In this document: positions 33,337-44,980 of the stretch, piece by piece
Layout of the letters: each line of letters opens with the position of its first letter
How positions within the stretch are numbered: position 1 is the first letter of the stretch
Source of the DNA: Takakia lepidozioides
Lineage: Eukaryota > Streptophyta > Takakiopsida > Takakiales > Takakiaceae
Reading direction: 5' to 3'
NCBI GenBank assembly: GCA_030704615.1
Contig: CM060731.1
Span: forward strand, 4,216,001-4,280,000
Length of the DNA stretch: 64,000 bases
Notes under the pieces: generated by a model
Database searches by the model: none
Seen by the model: the letters and a program-made list of their open reading frames with translations, nothing else
Told to the model about the DNA's origin: nothing
Translations under genes and position numbers: made by a program

Positions 33337-35040
33337 ATGTGTGAAGAATTGAAATCTAAGACCAAGTGCAATTTCCTATGTATCCCAGTGCGTCTCCTAT
33401 GTCGAGGCCCATCTAAGCCCAAGTGCAATCTTTTATGTATCCAAGTGCATCTCCCGTGTAGAGGCCCAAGAGTCCACTGTCATATAAGCCCAAGTGCAAT
33501 CTCCTATGTATCCAAATGCGTCTTAGAGGCCCAAGTGCGACCTCCAGTGTCTAATGTCATCTAAGTCCAAGTGTAATCCCCTATGCATCCAGAGCCCTTG
33601 CGGTTTGGGAGATTGCCACGTCATTGTTCCAACAAAGCCCACTTTGCTATTTTTGCAATCTCCCTTGTCGAGGCTTCATATATTGATATATCCACTTGCT
33701 ATTTTTTGCAAATTTCCAGCGACCAAAAGTACTTGAAATTCCAAATCTCCCACATGAAGGGCCAATCATTGTTCCAGGAAAGCCTACTTTCCTATTTTTC
33801 CCGAATTCCAGAGACCAAAAGTACTTGAAATTCCATATCTCCCATACCGCGGGTCCAAAAATCATGAGACCAAGCCGGTGCACCCCTCCTCATCGAGGGC
33901 TTTCCAACATCACCATGCACCAAGGCTGGGGCCCGCGGATTGGGAGATCTCAACGATGCTACAAAACAAAACAAAACAAAACAAATTGGCTTGCTGTGTA
34001 TATTGGCTAGGGTAGCTTGTGCTGTTGGCCCAAGTGTGCAGTGACATCTAAGTCCAAGTGCAATCCCCTATGTATCCAAGTGCGTCTCCTATGTCGAGGC
34101 CCATCTAAGCCCCAATGCAATCCTCTATTCATGTATCCAAGTGCATCTCCTATGTAGAGGCCCAAGTGTAAGCCCAAGTGCAATCTCCTATGTATCCAAG
34201 TACTTCCCCCATGTCAAGGCCCAATTTTTTTTTTTTCCATGAATTTATTGAGTAGTAATATATCCAATCATTATTGATATATCTCCTGTCGAGGCTACAA
34301 TCGTTGCCCCAAGAAAGCTCACTTTGCTATTTTTCGCTAATTTATGTATCCAAAGACCCCCCCTTCGTCTAAGTCTAATTGCAATCCCCTATGTATCCAA
34401 GTGCCTCTCCTATGTCGAGGCCCATGTGTGAAGAATAATATATCTAAGTACGACCTCTAGGGTTGCCTGTGCTGTTGGCCCAAGTGTCCAGTGTCATCTA
34501 AGTCCCAGTGCAATCCCCTAAAGTGCGTCTCATATGTCGAGGCCCATATGTGAAGAATTGAAATCTAAGCCCAAAGTGCAATCTCCTATCTATCCAAGTG
34601 CTTCTCCCATTGTAGAGACCCAAGTGCAATCTCCAGTGTCCAATGTCATCTAAGTCGAAGTGCAATCCCCTATGCAACAAAGCCCACTTTGCTATTTTTG
34701 CAATCTCTCCTATCGAGGCTTCCTACATTGATATATCCACTTTGCTATTTTTTGCGAATTTCCAGCGACCAAAAACACTTGAAATTCCAAATCTCCCACG
34801 TGAAGGGCCAATCATTGCTCCAGGAAAGCCCGCTTTGCTATTTTTCTAGAATTTCCAGTGACCCAAAGTACTCCAAATTCCACATCTCCCACACCGCGGG
34901 TCCAAAAATCATGAGACCAAGCCGGTGCACCCCTCCTCATCGAGGGCTTTCCAACGGCACCAAGCACCGTGGCTGGGGCCGCGGTTTGGGAGATCTCAAC
35001 GACGCTACAAAACAAACAAAACAAACGTCTCGCTTCATAT
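33337..35040 (+). repeat. diverged direct-repeat block
   Basis: A unit of about 60 bp (AAGTGCAATCYCCTATGTAT, CCAAGTGCRTCTCCTATGTC, GAGGCCCATCTAAG) recurs many times between 33,337 and 34,665. A longer segment (about 33,632-33,985) is repeated at about 34,676-35,030 with high identity, including ATCATGAGACCAAGCCGGTG and CACCCCTCCTCATCGAGGGC, each ending in an (ACAAA)n run. Spacing is irregular and no coding frame is shared, so this is a satellite-like or transposon-derived array. Confidence 0.8.
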
Positions 35041-35231
35041 ATTGATATAGTGGGTTTGTTTGATACCAGACCAGTATTAATAATGCCTTGGTATTGGTTG
35101 TTCAAAACTCTAGATATTGATACCCATAAAACACCACATCAATAATGATTTTTGCCAATACCAGTGCTTCCCTGGTATCACCGTTGGACGAAGGCCTCTA
35201 TACTCTATACCAGTTCCAGCATGGAATGTAC

Positions 35232-36059
35232 CGGTGTTGTGCGGGTCCGGGTTTTGAAGGCGGGTACCTGGCGGGTTAGGATCCGGGTTACCCGCACCCG
35301 TGCTATCACAAAAAACCCGGACCCTGAACTGGGTTCATTTCTAAAATGAACCCGGAACCGGGCCCGCCTGCTGGGTCCAGAACCCATTAAACCCGCTACC
35401 CGAGGGCCAATATAGCGGGTCAGGGTCCGGGTCTTAATTTTAGATAGGGGACGGCAATAGGCCGCTGCAGCAGCCAGCCCCACCACGTTGTAGCCCAGTG
35501 GTAATGCCCACATACCACCTCAAAAGCGGTTGTGGGTTCAATCCACGGAGTGGTGTCACAAAGTTGTGCCCTATGGGACCATAATTTACACCTCCCAAAG
35601 GAGGCATGATCCCGCACATCCATGCTATAGTGATCTACCCTTGAGGCATATTACTATTCTTAACATGTTTAAAGAATTGATATTGAAAAATAGAAAATGG
35701 AACTCAAACTTCTATTTTAATTCTTATTCATGGTATACATATTCATATTCATGGTATATTTTGAAGGAATGTCTCTTAAAACAAAATTAATTATTAGGAT
35801 TTAAAGTTTTTTCCAGCCAAAGATAATTTTATCCCTAATTAATATTATTTTTTTCTAATTTATTTAATCAATAAATTAGTACCCGGATCCGAACCCGTGA
35901 ACCCGCTAATATTATCCGGACCCTAACCCGAGTCCGTGTTGACAAACCCGGACCCGGATTTTCCAAATTTCAAAAACCCGAATCCGGACCCGGACTTGGC
36001 TCCGAAAAAAAACCCGCACCCAGTGGGTTCCTTAAAAAGGCAGAACCCGCACAACACTG
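35232..36059. mobile_element. hAT-type MITE, 828 bp, with nested SINE-like sequence
   Basis: The ends CGGTGTTGTGCGGGT and ACCCGCACAACACTG belong to the same CAGTGTTG family as the MITEs at 13,132 and 60,493. The flanks GAATGTAC and GTATGTTT agree at only 5 of 8 positions, so the duplication has decayed. Both arms are built of repeated CCGGGTCCGGGTTTT-like motifs. The interior holds a SINE-like copy (about 35,470-35,660) of the family seen at 15,760. Confidence 0.7.
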
Positions 36060-36063
36060 GTAT

Positions 36064-36165
36064 GTTTCCTCCTCTCACGGTAATGAAGGGGCCTGATGTG
36101 TAGAAGCCGTGGGGCGGGTGTTTCTATTTTATTTTCAAAAAAGATAAAAAGGAAAAAAGAAGGAA
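36064..36165 (+). mobile_element. SINE 3' fragment
   Basis: CTCCTCTCACGGTAATGAAG and GGGGCCTGATGTGTAGAAGC match the 3' part of the SINEs at 36,226, 51,964 and 62,441, followed by an A-rich tail. No pol III head is present, so it is a 5'-truncated copy directly next to the MITE end. Confidence 0.5.
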
Positions 36166-36225
36166 AAAAGAAACCCCCTTGCTCACAAATTGAATCAGGC
36201 CCTTTAATAAGTTTTCAAAGCCACC

Positions 36226-36475
36226 AACAGTCCGTAGCTCAGTTTGCTAGTGCACTGAGTGCACCCAGAGGATTCTGGGATCAAATCCTGCTACTTGAGG
36301 GGTGTGGTATGTTGCTTCTCCCCCTTCCCTGGGCGGTCCCATTCCTACGCCTATATGGCGGGGTTACTGTGAAAGAGGTTACCTATTTTCTCCTCTCACT
36401 ACCAAGGGGGCCTGATTTGCAGTGAGCTGCCGCTCCCAGGCCCTGTTTCCCTTTGAGAAAAGAAAAAGTGAAATT
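36226..36475 (+). mobile_element. tRNA-headed SINE, main family
   Basis: Starts CAACAGTCCGTAGCTCAGTT (A box) and GGATCAAATCCTGC (B box), with the body CTTCTCCCCCTTCCCTGGGC, GTTACTGTGAAAGAGGTTA and the tail GGGCCTGATTTG..CTCCCAGG..TTTCCC, then an A-rich end. The same family occurs at 51,964 and 62,441. Target duplication is not clear here. Confidence 0.75.
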
Positions 36476-36673
36476 GTTTAAGAAAAAGATGGAGCAATTA
36501 GGGCTAGCGTGGACGGGGGGTGTCGTTCCGCATCACATCCACACACGCAGCAAAGGAGCGGGAAGAAAGAGGAAGAGCCGAGGACGCGGGTGCGTGTCTG
36601 CGTGCGCGATCTCCCATCTCGCCGGCTTCACTGCGTGCTAGCTTGTGGGTCGTACTGCAAAATCTTCGAAGTC

Positions 36674-38668
36674 ATGTCGGGAAGGCAGGGTGAGTCGCGG
36701 TCTCTGTGTCGATGCATAGGTTTGCTGTTGGTAGACTTGAAGTAACCAGTCACGTTTGAAAGCGAATCAATAGCGCAGATTTTTAGGTTTAGTAGGATGT
36801 GGAGTTTTTGAACTACTGCAATTCGTGAGCTTTGTACCTGAGAAGATTCATTGACGCTTGATGCAATCGTTTCTTTTCCTTTCATCTTTTTTGGTTGCAA
36901 ATTATGTTTTGAGTTTACTGGTGGAATCCAAGGTTCAGAATTGCTTTCTCCATTCACGGGCCTTAGTTATTGTATTTCCGAGTTCTTGCACCGAACTAGA
37001 GTTTTGTCCAATAGTAAACTCTTTAGCTCTCATGATGTCACATTTTGTGAACCCTAGCTGGTTTCTGTTGCACCTGTCGCACGGAATTACCAGGAATTCT
37101 CGATTGTTTTCCATGTAAGATCATATCGTTCGGTGAAGTGAAGATAAGAGAGAAAGGAAAGTTTTGATAGCAACACACAGCTCCATCAAGATTTACTTGA
37201 GTTGGACGGTTAGTGTCGCGCTCATCTCTAGATATTGCGGTCTACATCCTCTGGAACAAGTTAATCCACCTTTTCACGGATTCTGTGCCAGAGACTGCCA
37301 AATATGGACAAGTGTCAAGTATCCCTGCTCTAAGACATTTCGGTGCTAAGGGAGAGTATAAGAAGTTAGAAAACATATGGGCAGTTTCTATGAGCCCATC
37401 AACAGGTAATGAGGCAAGCTTCAAGGAATTTACAGTGTGAATTGTCACTCAATGTTCTGTTTGACATGGATACAGGGGGAAAGTTGAAGCCGTTGAAGGC
37501 AGCGAAAGGCAAGGAGAAAGATTACGATGAGGTGATTAATGGCTCTCTTTCTTGTGATTCTGACAATTACAAGACTGCAAACTCAACAAACCTAAGGACC
37601 TACGATGGGCAGCATTCCATAGTTGGAAAGTGAAAGGCTCAGCATTCCATTGTTTGAATAATGGTTGGTGCTGTTTCAAATGATTTGGTGGATTCAGGAG
37701 TGAAATAACAGCAACTTGATGGAGTCTTGCCTTAATTAAGATCCTTGAGTTGCTGTGTGGTGTGTTCTGTTCTGACAAAGTGTCCAGCAAGTTCAATTGT
37801 TTGTGCACTGGGGACCTGGAAGTTTATCGATTGGCAAGAAGTTAACTGTAAGCTAGTTCTTTAAGCAAGGCTTAAGTCTGTAGGGTTATCACCGTCTTGT
37901 ACATCTCATAGGTTTACCAGGATCCATCCTCATGACATTATCTCATATAGCCTTGATTGTAGCTCTTTTTGTTTGTGTAGGGTTAGTGCATGTCAAGGTG
38001 GGGAACACCTGTCGTCAAGGTCATTGAATTCTTCTCCTTGTCTTGGTGCAGACAGACCTTGCAAATCTTCAGAAGAAGAAGGACGAGGAGAAGGTACTTG
38101 GTCTTGCTCTCTTTCTCTCTCTTGCAGGGTTTTTGTATGTCCAATCAAACACATGGTCCTCAGAGCTCGTGGCCCGTTGCTTAGCCCCTTGCAGTATTCC
38201 TTACAGTGTCTGTCGTTGGTATCTTTCGAATCTGAAACTTTTCAAAATCAGCTCAATATATGATGTCACCTCACACCATATTGTCATGTGCCTGATGTTT
38301 AGTACTCGTCCGTCTAATACTACTTACCCTTCGTTTCCTTACTATCTTATCTGTCTGCTGGAGTTTCTTTTGGATTGGGTTGGGGTGCATTGTTACGAAG
38401 ACTGTGAGAGAAATGTATTGGTGAGTAGTAGTTGGCCAACTGTCCCGGTTTGATGATGTGTGCTTCTTAGGGGGCTAGGTGGACTACAGAACATCAACAG
38501 GGGATCATGGTGTTACAAAAGCACACTTGATGTTCCCATCCTCTAAACTTGTGGCAATTATGTGTGAGTTATTTTCAGGCAATGAAAGAGCTGAAAGCCA
38601 AGGCGGCTGGTAAGGGTGCTTTCGGCGGGGCAGGTTTAAAGAAGAGCGGAGGTGGTGGGAAGAAGTAG
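36674..38668 (+). CDS. TMA7: TMA7 (translation machinery-associated protein 7)
   Basis: Four exons: 36,674-36,689; 37,476-37,531; 38,052-38,093; 38,579-38,668. They give a complete 67-residue basic protein, the usual TMA7/CCDC72 length. The sequence runs MSGRQGGKLKPLKAAKGK, EKDYDE, a Lys-rich helix (DLANLQKKKDEEK, AMKELKAKAAGKG) and the glycine-rich end GAFGGAGLKKSGGGGKK. In yeast the protein is ribosome-associated and its loss affects translation. The first coding exon is only 16 nt, so the gene is invisible to simple open-frame scans. All junctions are GT..AG and in phase. It sits isolated between the two giant mobile elements, and the second was inserted about 1.1 kb beyond its stop codon. 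Confidence 0.95.
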
Positions 38669-39775
38669 CATTGGATCTATGCAGATTTGAACTGGCTGAG
38701 TATTCTTACTCGAATACCTTTCAGCTCCAATGGCTTGGGGCCCTCCTGAATGGATGGTCAAGCAACTGTACCCATTTGACCTGAATAGTTGAAGCTGTGG
38801 TGTGAAGAGGGTCCAAGGGACAAGGACTCGGGCAGAAAGGAAGTTAACAACCTTGAGAAAATGAGCTGTCTTTGTACACAGCTCCTTGTGAGTGTGTGTG
38901 TGGTCAATTGAGCCATTGAACACTATGTGTGTTTGAATCCTTGCAGTACCAGATGGTGTTGAGAATGTCCTTTGTTCAGTGCACTCTCTTCTATAATTGA
39001 CAAACATATTCATTTGGGTATTATTTAAGATAGATGAGTATCAGTAGATATCAGATTACTGAAGATTGATGATTGTCGAGAGTGTCCCAGCTGGATTAGA
39101 GCAATATGTCGTCTTCCCATACTCATTTCTGTCTTATCGCGAACGACTTGTTTCAATCCCATTCTGCAATTGGATGTAATAAGAATCCATAGAAATTTCT
39201 GGAGTCCAATAGCATGACAATGTGCTTGTGGAATTGCCTTAGCCTCTGGATTTGCTAGGAAGCAGACAGGAATCATGCAGTGTTTGTCATCAAATCCTGA
39301 AATCTGAAGATCACAACTGCCTACCTTCCAAATCAGAGCCTGCAGCCAACTTATCTCTTTACAAGATCATCATAAGCTGACAGCAATGTCTTTTCCCTTG
39401 GCAGCGTGTGCAAACATCACTCTTAACTGAACACTTGGACGGATTAAGTTGAAAGGCAACTAAGTACATCTGTCCACCCGGTCACAACTTCACGTTCTTA
39501 CGTAGCTCAATTTCCACAGTAGAAGTTTCTCATATGTGAATTAGAATTCCAAGCTTCACATACAGCTTGAATAATTCTACTTGTAGTGTTTGTGGACATT
39601 GGTTCTGAAGGCAATAATGTGGAACACAGCTATCCATAAACTTGTGATCATGGACATTATAAAGTCTGTGTTAAGTTTTTTTAACAGACCAAAATGAGTT
39701 GCCTGGACAAGAGTCAGAACGTCAGAACCTTCAAATGGAGAAATCAAAACCCCTTTGGGAAATGTAGACAAAAGG
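38669..39775. other. TMA7 3' flank, no gene seen
   Basis: Ordinary AT-moderate sequence with no family resemblance in any frame. The left 9-bp target duplication of element B (CAAAACTAA) is at 39,776-39,784. Confidence 0.5.
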
Positions 39776-39784
39776 CAAAACTAA

Positions 39785-40039
39785 GGCAAGTGATATATGA
39801 GACCCGGTAGTTGAATGCTCCCTCAGCGGGCCTGCCTGCGTGGCCCCACCCCCGCCCTCCGCCTCCCCCCTTTCGCAGCAAAGCCACGGCCCGCGGTCGC
39901 CACGTCAGGCGACCCCCCTCCCGCTCCACCCGCCGCCCCCGCGCCGGGTCCATGGCTCGCGAAAGTACTGTCACACATTGATCTCCGTGTGACTGTATTT
40001 CACGCATCATCATGCATGCCCCATGAATGCATGTGCATT
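39785..40039 (+). repeat. left terminal inverted repeat of element B
   Basis: About 255 bp matching 51,643-51,900 inverted, at roughly 90 percent identity by eye. Shared blocks include TTGAATGCTCCCTCAGCGGG, CAAAGCCACGGCCCGCGGTC, GCGCCGGGTCCATGGC and CCCCATGAATGCATGTGCAT. Confidence 0.95.
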
Positions 40040-41309
40040 CATCTCATCATGACTTTGTTATCATAGAGTCGTATATGTGTTCACATGCCTCCTCATACAG
40101 TCATATTGGAGACCCGCAACACAGACATTTGAAATTTGAACCAGCCCTAGAGCATAGAGACACATCTTGGAGACCATGAACATTCAAATTCAAAATTTGA
40201 AGGAGCATTGGTTGTACCTGCAAAACGAATGGACGTCATTTAGTGGATGTTTGTTTTCATCCAGATGATTGACCACCTGTCCCCAGTGTCTTCGTCCCCT
40301 CATTCTCTGTCTCCGAAATTGGGGACTCGCCAGTGTGTCACGATTTTTCACACAGTGCGTTGTGCTTCATGTGTGTGCTTCGACTTGCTTCCCGAGAGAC
40401 ATGTCTGGAAATGAGAGAACTGAAGAATTTCTCCCTCCTGCTGTAACCCATGTTAAGCTTATGTCCATTCTTCGAAGCCAGGTGCAGTCTCCGGCCCCGG
40501 GTGCTTTCGATCACACAGTGTTACAATGGCGTCACCAATGGCATGGAATCCCTGACGGAAAGGACAATGTGTACCCTTGAAGTGACGGCAGCTTATATTT
40601 ACTTAGCATTATTATTTTTGAAAGGTGACAATCCAAGAACATTGACCTTTATAATATGGTAGTATGTCTGCTCTATTCGTTTTTCATTCGGCTACAAGAT
40701 TTTGCCTTCAGCCTCATGGCATATGATGTGACAATGAGTTGTGTCACATACTTTGTTTTGTTGAACCTCAGTGGTTTCCTCATACCAGGAATACAAGTAT
40801 CAATCTCCAGTATATATTCAGTTTTGCAACACTGGTTTCATTTTTGTTTCAAATGTGACTGCTTTCAAATGCAGCAATCGTTTTCACATTGTGCAAATGA
40901 GGTGATACTGTGTATTGTGTGGAAGACAGCTGAATGAAGATCCTTGCCTCAACATGAACACGTGTATGAGCAATACTTGTGTAACTGGTCTGTAAGGGAC
41001 TGCCTTCCCTCCAACTCCTGTACATTACCAAACGACTAATATCCTGCATCCACTGTCGTACCTATGTGACACAGATTTTGGGATTACCTTATATGCTCGA
41101 GCTGTTTACAAGACCAGCCTCTGGCACAAGAGGCCTCATTCAATTATGTTATGATGGCTTTCAAGATGGACTGTAAAAATACGACATTTGCGATAATATT
41201 GTGGGTTTATTACTCTTGAGCCAGTGCTGACTTCTCGTGCACTATGAGGATACATCCAATGACAACATTCACAGTCTGTGGAGGCAGTGCAAACAGTCCA
41301 GGGGATAAC

Positions 41310-42450
41310 GTGCAATCCGTCAAAGCACTGAAGCATTGCAAACAAGTAAGGACTGAAAACACTGTAGCATAGCACTGCACTCAAGCACTGCTCACACTGA
41401 AGCAGCCAACTGGCGAAGCCCAAAAAACACAGACATGGAACAGAATCGATTCTCATATTCAGATAGAATCAAAACAGAACTTGAAACAAGACCGGGACAA
41501 AATGTCGTTGTACCCCATTGCATCATCCCACCTCAGTCGAAGACAAATGCACATTCTACCTGAACCCATCATTATTGTATCACGAACAATCATTCCCCTA
41601 TCTTTGAATAACTTCCACTCCCAACCTTCAACAACGCAAACAAGGCTGGACTCACCCTTAGGGCAGCCAGATTCTCAGTCACCTCCTCCAACCCTGTTTT
41701 CTCCACAATGTCCGTCTTGTCCATGAGGAAAGCTTTAGTGGGGGTGATGCCAAGGGACCAAGGCACAATTTCCGGTGGTTTTGCGGCATGAAACTGCTTC
41801 TTCAGGCGCATGGTGAATGTGCCCTTCAGGAGCAGGCTACTCCCAGCACGATGAAGGCACTTCCTCAAATTGAAAATTGGTACCTTCTACAGGACATTGG
41901 AGTCATCTGCCTCTACAACCCAAAACCTGTTCTCTCCCTCTGGAATGTTCACTCCATCCAGACATGCTCCCCTGATATTCGTGCCCTCTTTGTCGTATCT
42001 ACGTTGAAGCCACTGTCCTCAGCTGCAGTAGCCACCACATTCCAGATGGGAAGAGGGATGCCCATGGTGATGTACTGAATGCCATATGTCTTCGGGGCAT
42101 TCCCCTTCTGCATAAGTATAATGTCTTCAAGGCCGACCTCTTTGGCCATCGCAGGCCCAAAAACTATGCTTGCAACAAAAGTGTGTCCCCACCTTTGTCG
42201 GGTGCAGGGATTCTTAAATGTCCCTGCCATCCTGTACAAGCACGTGCAGTGTGGAAGCCGAAGCAGCTGAAATGAACGTCATTTCGTGGGGAGACACTGA
42301 AAACAGTCAAAGCACTAGAGCACTGAAGTACTGTGGAACTGGAAAGAACTAAGGACTCCACACTGTAGCACTGAAGCGCTATGTGCCACTGAACATGCCG
42401 AAGCACTGAAGCGGTCAAGCCCAAGAACAAAAGAAGACACAGCCTGGGGT
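41310..42450. repeat. paired AGCACTGAAGC-rich segments
   Basis: Two segments (about 41,310-41,430 and 42,290-42,450) are rich in AGCACTGAAGCACTG-like words. Both end in GCCCAA(A/G)AA.. followed by ACACAG, suggesting a direct duplication around the open frames between them. This may mark a captured or inserted segment inside element B. Confidence 0.45.
41590..42239 (-). pseudogene. unrecognised coding-like segment in element B
   Basis: Two adjoining minus-strand frames (42,239-41,949 and 41,868-41,590) read through amino-acid-rich sequence (GHTFVASIVFGPAMAKEVGL, MGIPLPIWNVVATAAEDSG, VSPALFALLKVGSG). They are not in the same frame and no splice sites were settled. I do not recognise a family. 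It may be a captured host gene fragment or another part of the element's gene set. Confidence 0.25.
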
Positions 42451-43582
42451 TCAAACCCCACCTAGTTCCGTGCATGGTTCGAAATTGCCCGCCACGACCC
42501 TTCCTCTTCCCCCCCAATTGTGCCTTGTATCACTCCACGCGTCTCCACCACTTTGTGCCTGTAATACATATTGTGTTCCTCTCGTCGTGGTGTTTTCAAA
42601 ATCTTTAGTAGTGTTTTTGTGTTCTATCGCAGTTTTGTAATGTTACATTGCCAGCTCTGTTATGTGTTCCTTCGCTCCACTGCATAGTCCATAGCTCATG
42701 GTCAACATTCCGCAGTTCTCACCGATCTGCGTGTACTGTATTTCCGAGCTTCGTCTTCCCATCGCCCTCTCCGTCCTCAGTCCTTCCAGCTGCCGCTCAC
42801 ATTCTGCTTTTCCGAGCAGTGGTCTGCTTAGACTCCGTGTCGCGCACCTCACTTCGGTAAGCTCCCCTTCAAGTCATAGTTACTCGCTTTGATGCGCGCG
42901 CCTGACTCCCAACCTGGCCGCCCGGGCCAACTTGGAGCTTCGGCTGCTCACCGGGACATAACGGTCCCCCTTCGCTTCCCTCTAAAACCCTCCACCTAAT
43001 TGGGACTAGGAGAATTCCCTTTGGTAGATGGCAGTCCGGAACAGCTCCCCACTCTTTGGTCGCTTTCCGGCTCGCTCGCTTACTCACTAGTTTTTGGTCA
43101 CCAACGGGCTCGCACCGTTCTCGGGGTTACTACTCCCTATATATACTTCTGTAGCTGTCCGCGGGGGTTTCACAACCAGCCATGCCATTTTATGGCGAAC
43201 CACCACGAAGACCCTCGATTCCCGGTGGTGAGTCGCGGTGAGTCTTGGCCCGCTCACCACGGCCCCTATGGACCGTGATGAGTCCCAAGACTCCCCACGA
43301 CTCCCATCACGAGGTCTCCGCCCCCATGGTGAGTCCTATGCCACCCCCAGTAAGTCCCACTAAGCTACCACCACCCCTTGTGGAGCCACCCCCACCGCAA
43401 CCCGGTGTGCGGGACTCCACCTAGTGAGCGCCTCCGCTTCCCTGAGTGCCTTGGGCACTCAAGGGTGCTTCAGCCCCCCCCATACCTATCGCTGGCACTG
43501 CCCCCACCACAGGGGCAGCCCCTCATGTGTCCCGGCCCCCTGCCCTCAAGGCAAAGGGCCGCGACACTCCGCTTCTTTTACA

Positions 43583-44580
43583 ATGTCCGACCTTAGTACC
43601 TGTTCCTCCATTCCCTGGCTTCAGGAGCAGCCCAAGGTTGATGAGGACACAATGAAAGAGTTATTGGGTGACCTTGGCGGCATTGTGGGGTCTCGCATTT
43701 CCCTTCTGGAAGCACTGGTGGACTGGTCACATCCAACAGCTGGGGACATCATTCTCAAGGCACATGAATCTGCAGATAGAGTGGCTTGGTGTGGTTTCTA
43801 TGACAAAAGTAGCACCGAATCTGCAAAGCTTCCAAACACCATGGTATTGAGGTCGAGGTTCTTGTGTGCTCCAAATGATGAGTGAGGACCACATCAACTA
43901 GGTTTGGACCCAGACAAGGAGAATGAATGCTTTCATGTTCTCACTGTATTCCAGTGGATGGGTGGAGGTTGGGACTCCACTCATTGACGCTCTCCTCACC
44001 CCTATTTGAGCGAAGAAATTCACCAGACATGCCATGGACTGCAGCAGGGGACGTTTGTGTGACCCTTCAGGGTGGTTCAATGCATGTGATGTTTGCTTCT
44101 GCAATGCACATGCCAAAGAATAGCTCATCAGTTTTCCTGCGTGTTCTACCTCAATGGGGGGGCAACCATTTCCATCAGTCTGTTTTTTTTTTCCCGATGG
44201 GATGGGCGTGTTTGTGTCTGGAAGGAGCGAATGGTTAGGGTGGAGGTCGATGTGCCTTCCTATGACTGGAACTTCAAGGAGGTGGATTGGTTAGAGGAAG
44301 CATGTGGGTGACAGCATTGTTGTGCTAGAATTTGTGGTGTTTTGCATGGCCATTGGGTCTGAAGTACCTGTTGTTACTGTCATTGTCCTTGTTGCTTTTG
44401 AGCGACTGTTTCCCTGCAATCTTCATGTTATGGTACATGTGTGAACATGCATTCGATTTTGGCTCATGAGAAACCTGTTCCTGTCACTGTTTTCTGCAGC
44501 GACCATTGGACAGTGGTAATTTTGAAATCCTCTCAGTGCCTAAACTTCAATAGCATAGGAACCAAACAGAACTCCCTCAT
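43583..44580 (+). pseudogene. truncated C48 protease-like gene on the plus strand of element B
   Basis: An open frame 43,583-43,885 contains ADRVAWCGFYDKSS..LPNTMVL, resembling the pre-catalytic region of element A's protease (TDRLLELWCRFYEKS..TNTIAVL). Near 44,501-44,580, after a TTTCTGCAG acceptor, an exon reads SDHWTVVILKSSQCLNFNSI with the His motif (CAT at 44,504-44,506). No WECG cysteine motif follows on this strand, so the catalytic half is missing or replaced. It looks like a second, older copy of the accessory protease. Confidence 0.5.
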
Positions 44581-44849
44581 GTAATGTCTGTGCCATTGGA
44601 TTCATACTGAATACTGTGAGCATATTGTGCTGGTCCATCGGCTGTATTTTACTTGTGCATGCCACAAGTATGGAACATGGATGTAGGATGTCTTTCAATC
44701 CTCTTACCATATGGATGATATATGGATGATATATGATCGAGGCTTTAATACAGTTGAAACTGTGAAATGGAGGGAGTTAGGAAAACAATGATATTGTCCT
44801 ATGGTTTGGAATGTGAAGTGGATGATTTACGTTGGAGTGCATTCATAAA

Positions 44850-44980
44850 GGTACACTGTGAAATTGTTAGACTGTCGAGGCAAAGCCACTGATCAGGGTA
44901 CATAGTCAAATTGTTAGACTGTCGAGGCATATATAAAAAAATTAGGGTACACAGTGAAGTTCTTATACTGTCGAGGCAAC
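44850..44980 (+). repeat. three tandem units of about 47 bp
   Basis: GGTACACTGTGAAATTGTTA + GACTGTCGAGGCA at 44,850 recurs at 44,897 and 44,945 with a few changes. Each unit ends with ACTGTCGAGGCA. A minor local tandem array with no apparent function. Confidence 0.8.

Noticed and set aside
33337-35040. CRISPR-like regular repeats
   Set aside because: Units and spacers vary in length, spacers are themselves repeats, and the DNA is eukaryotic.
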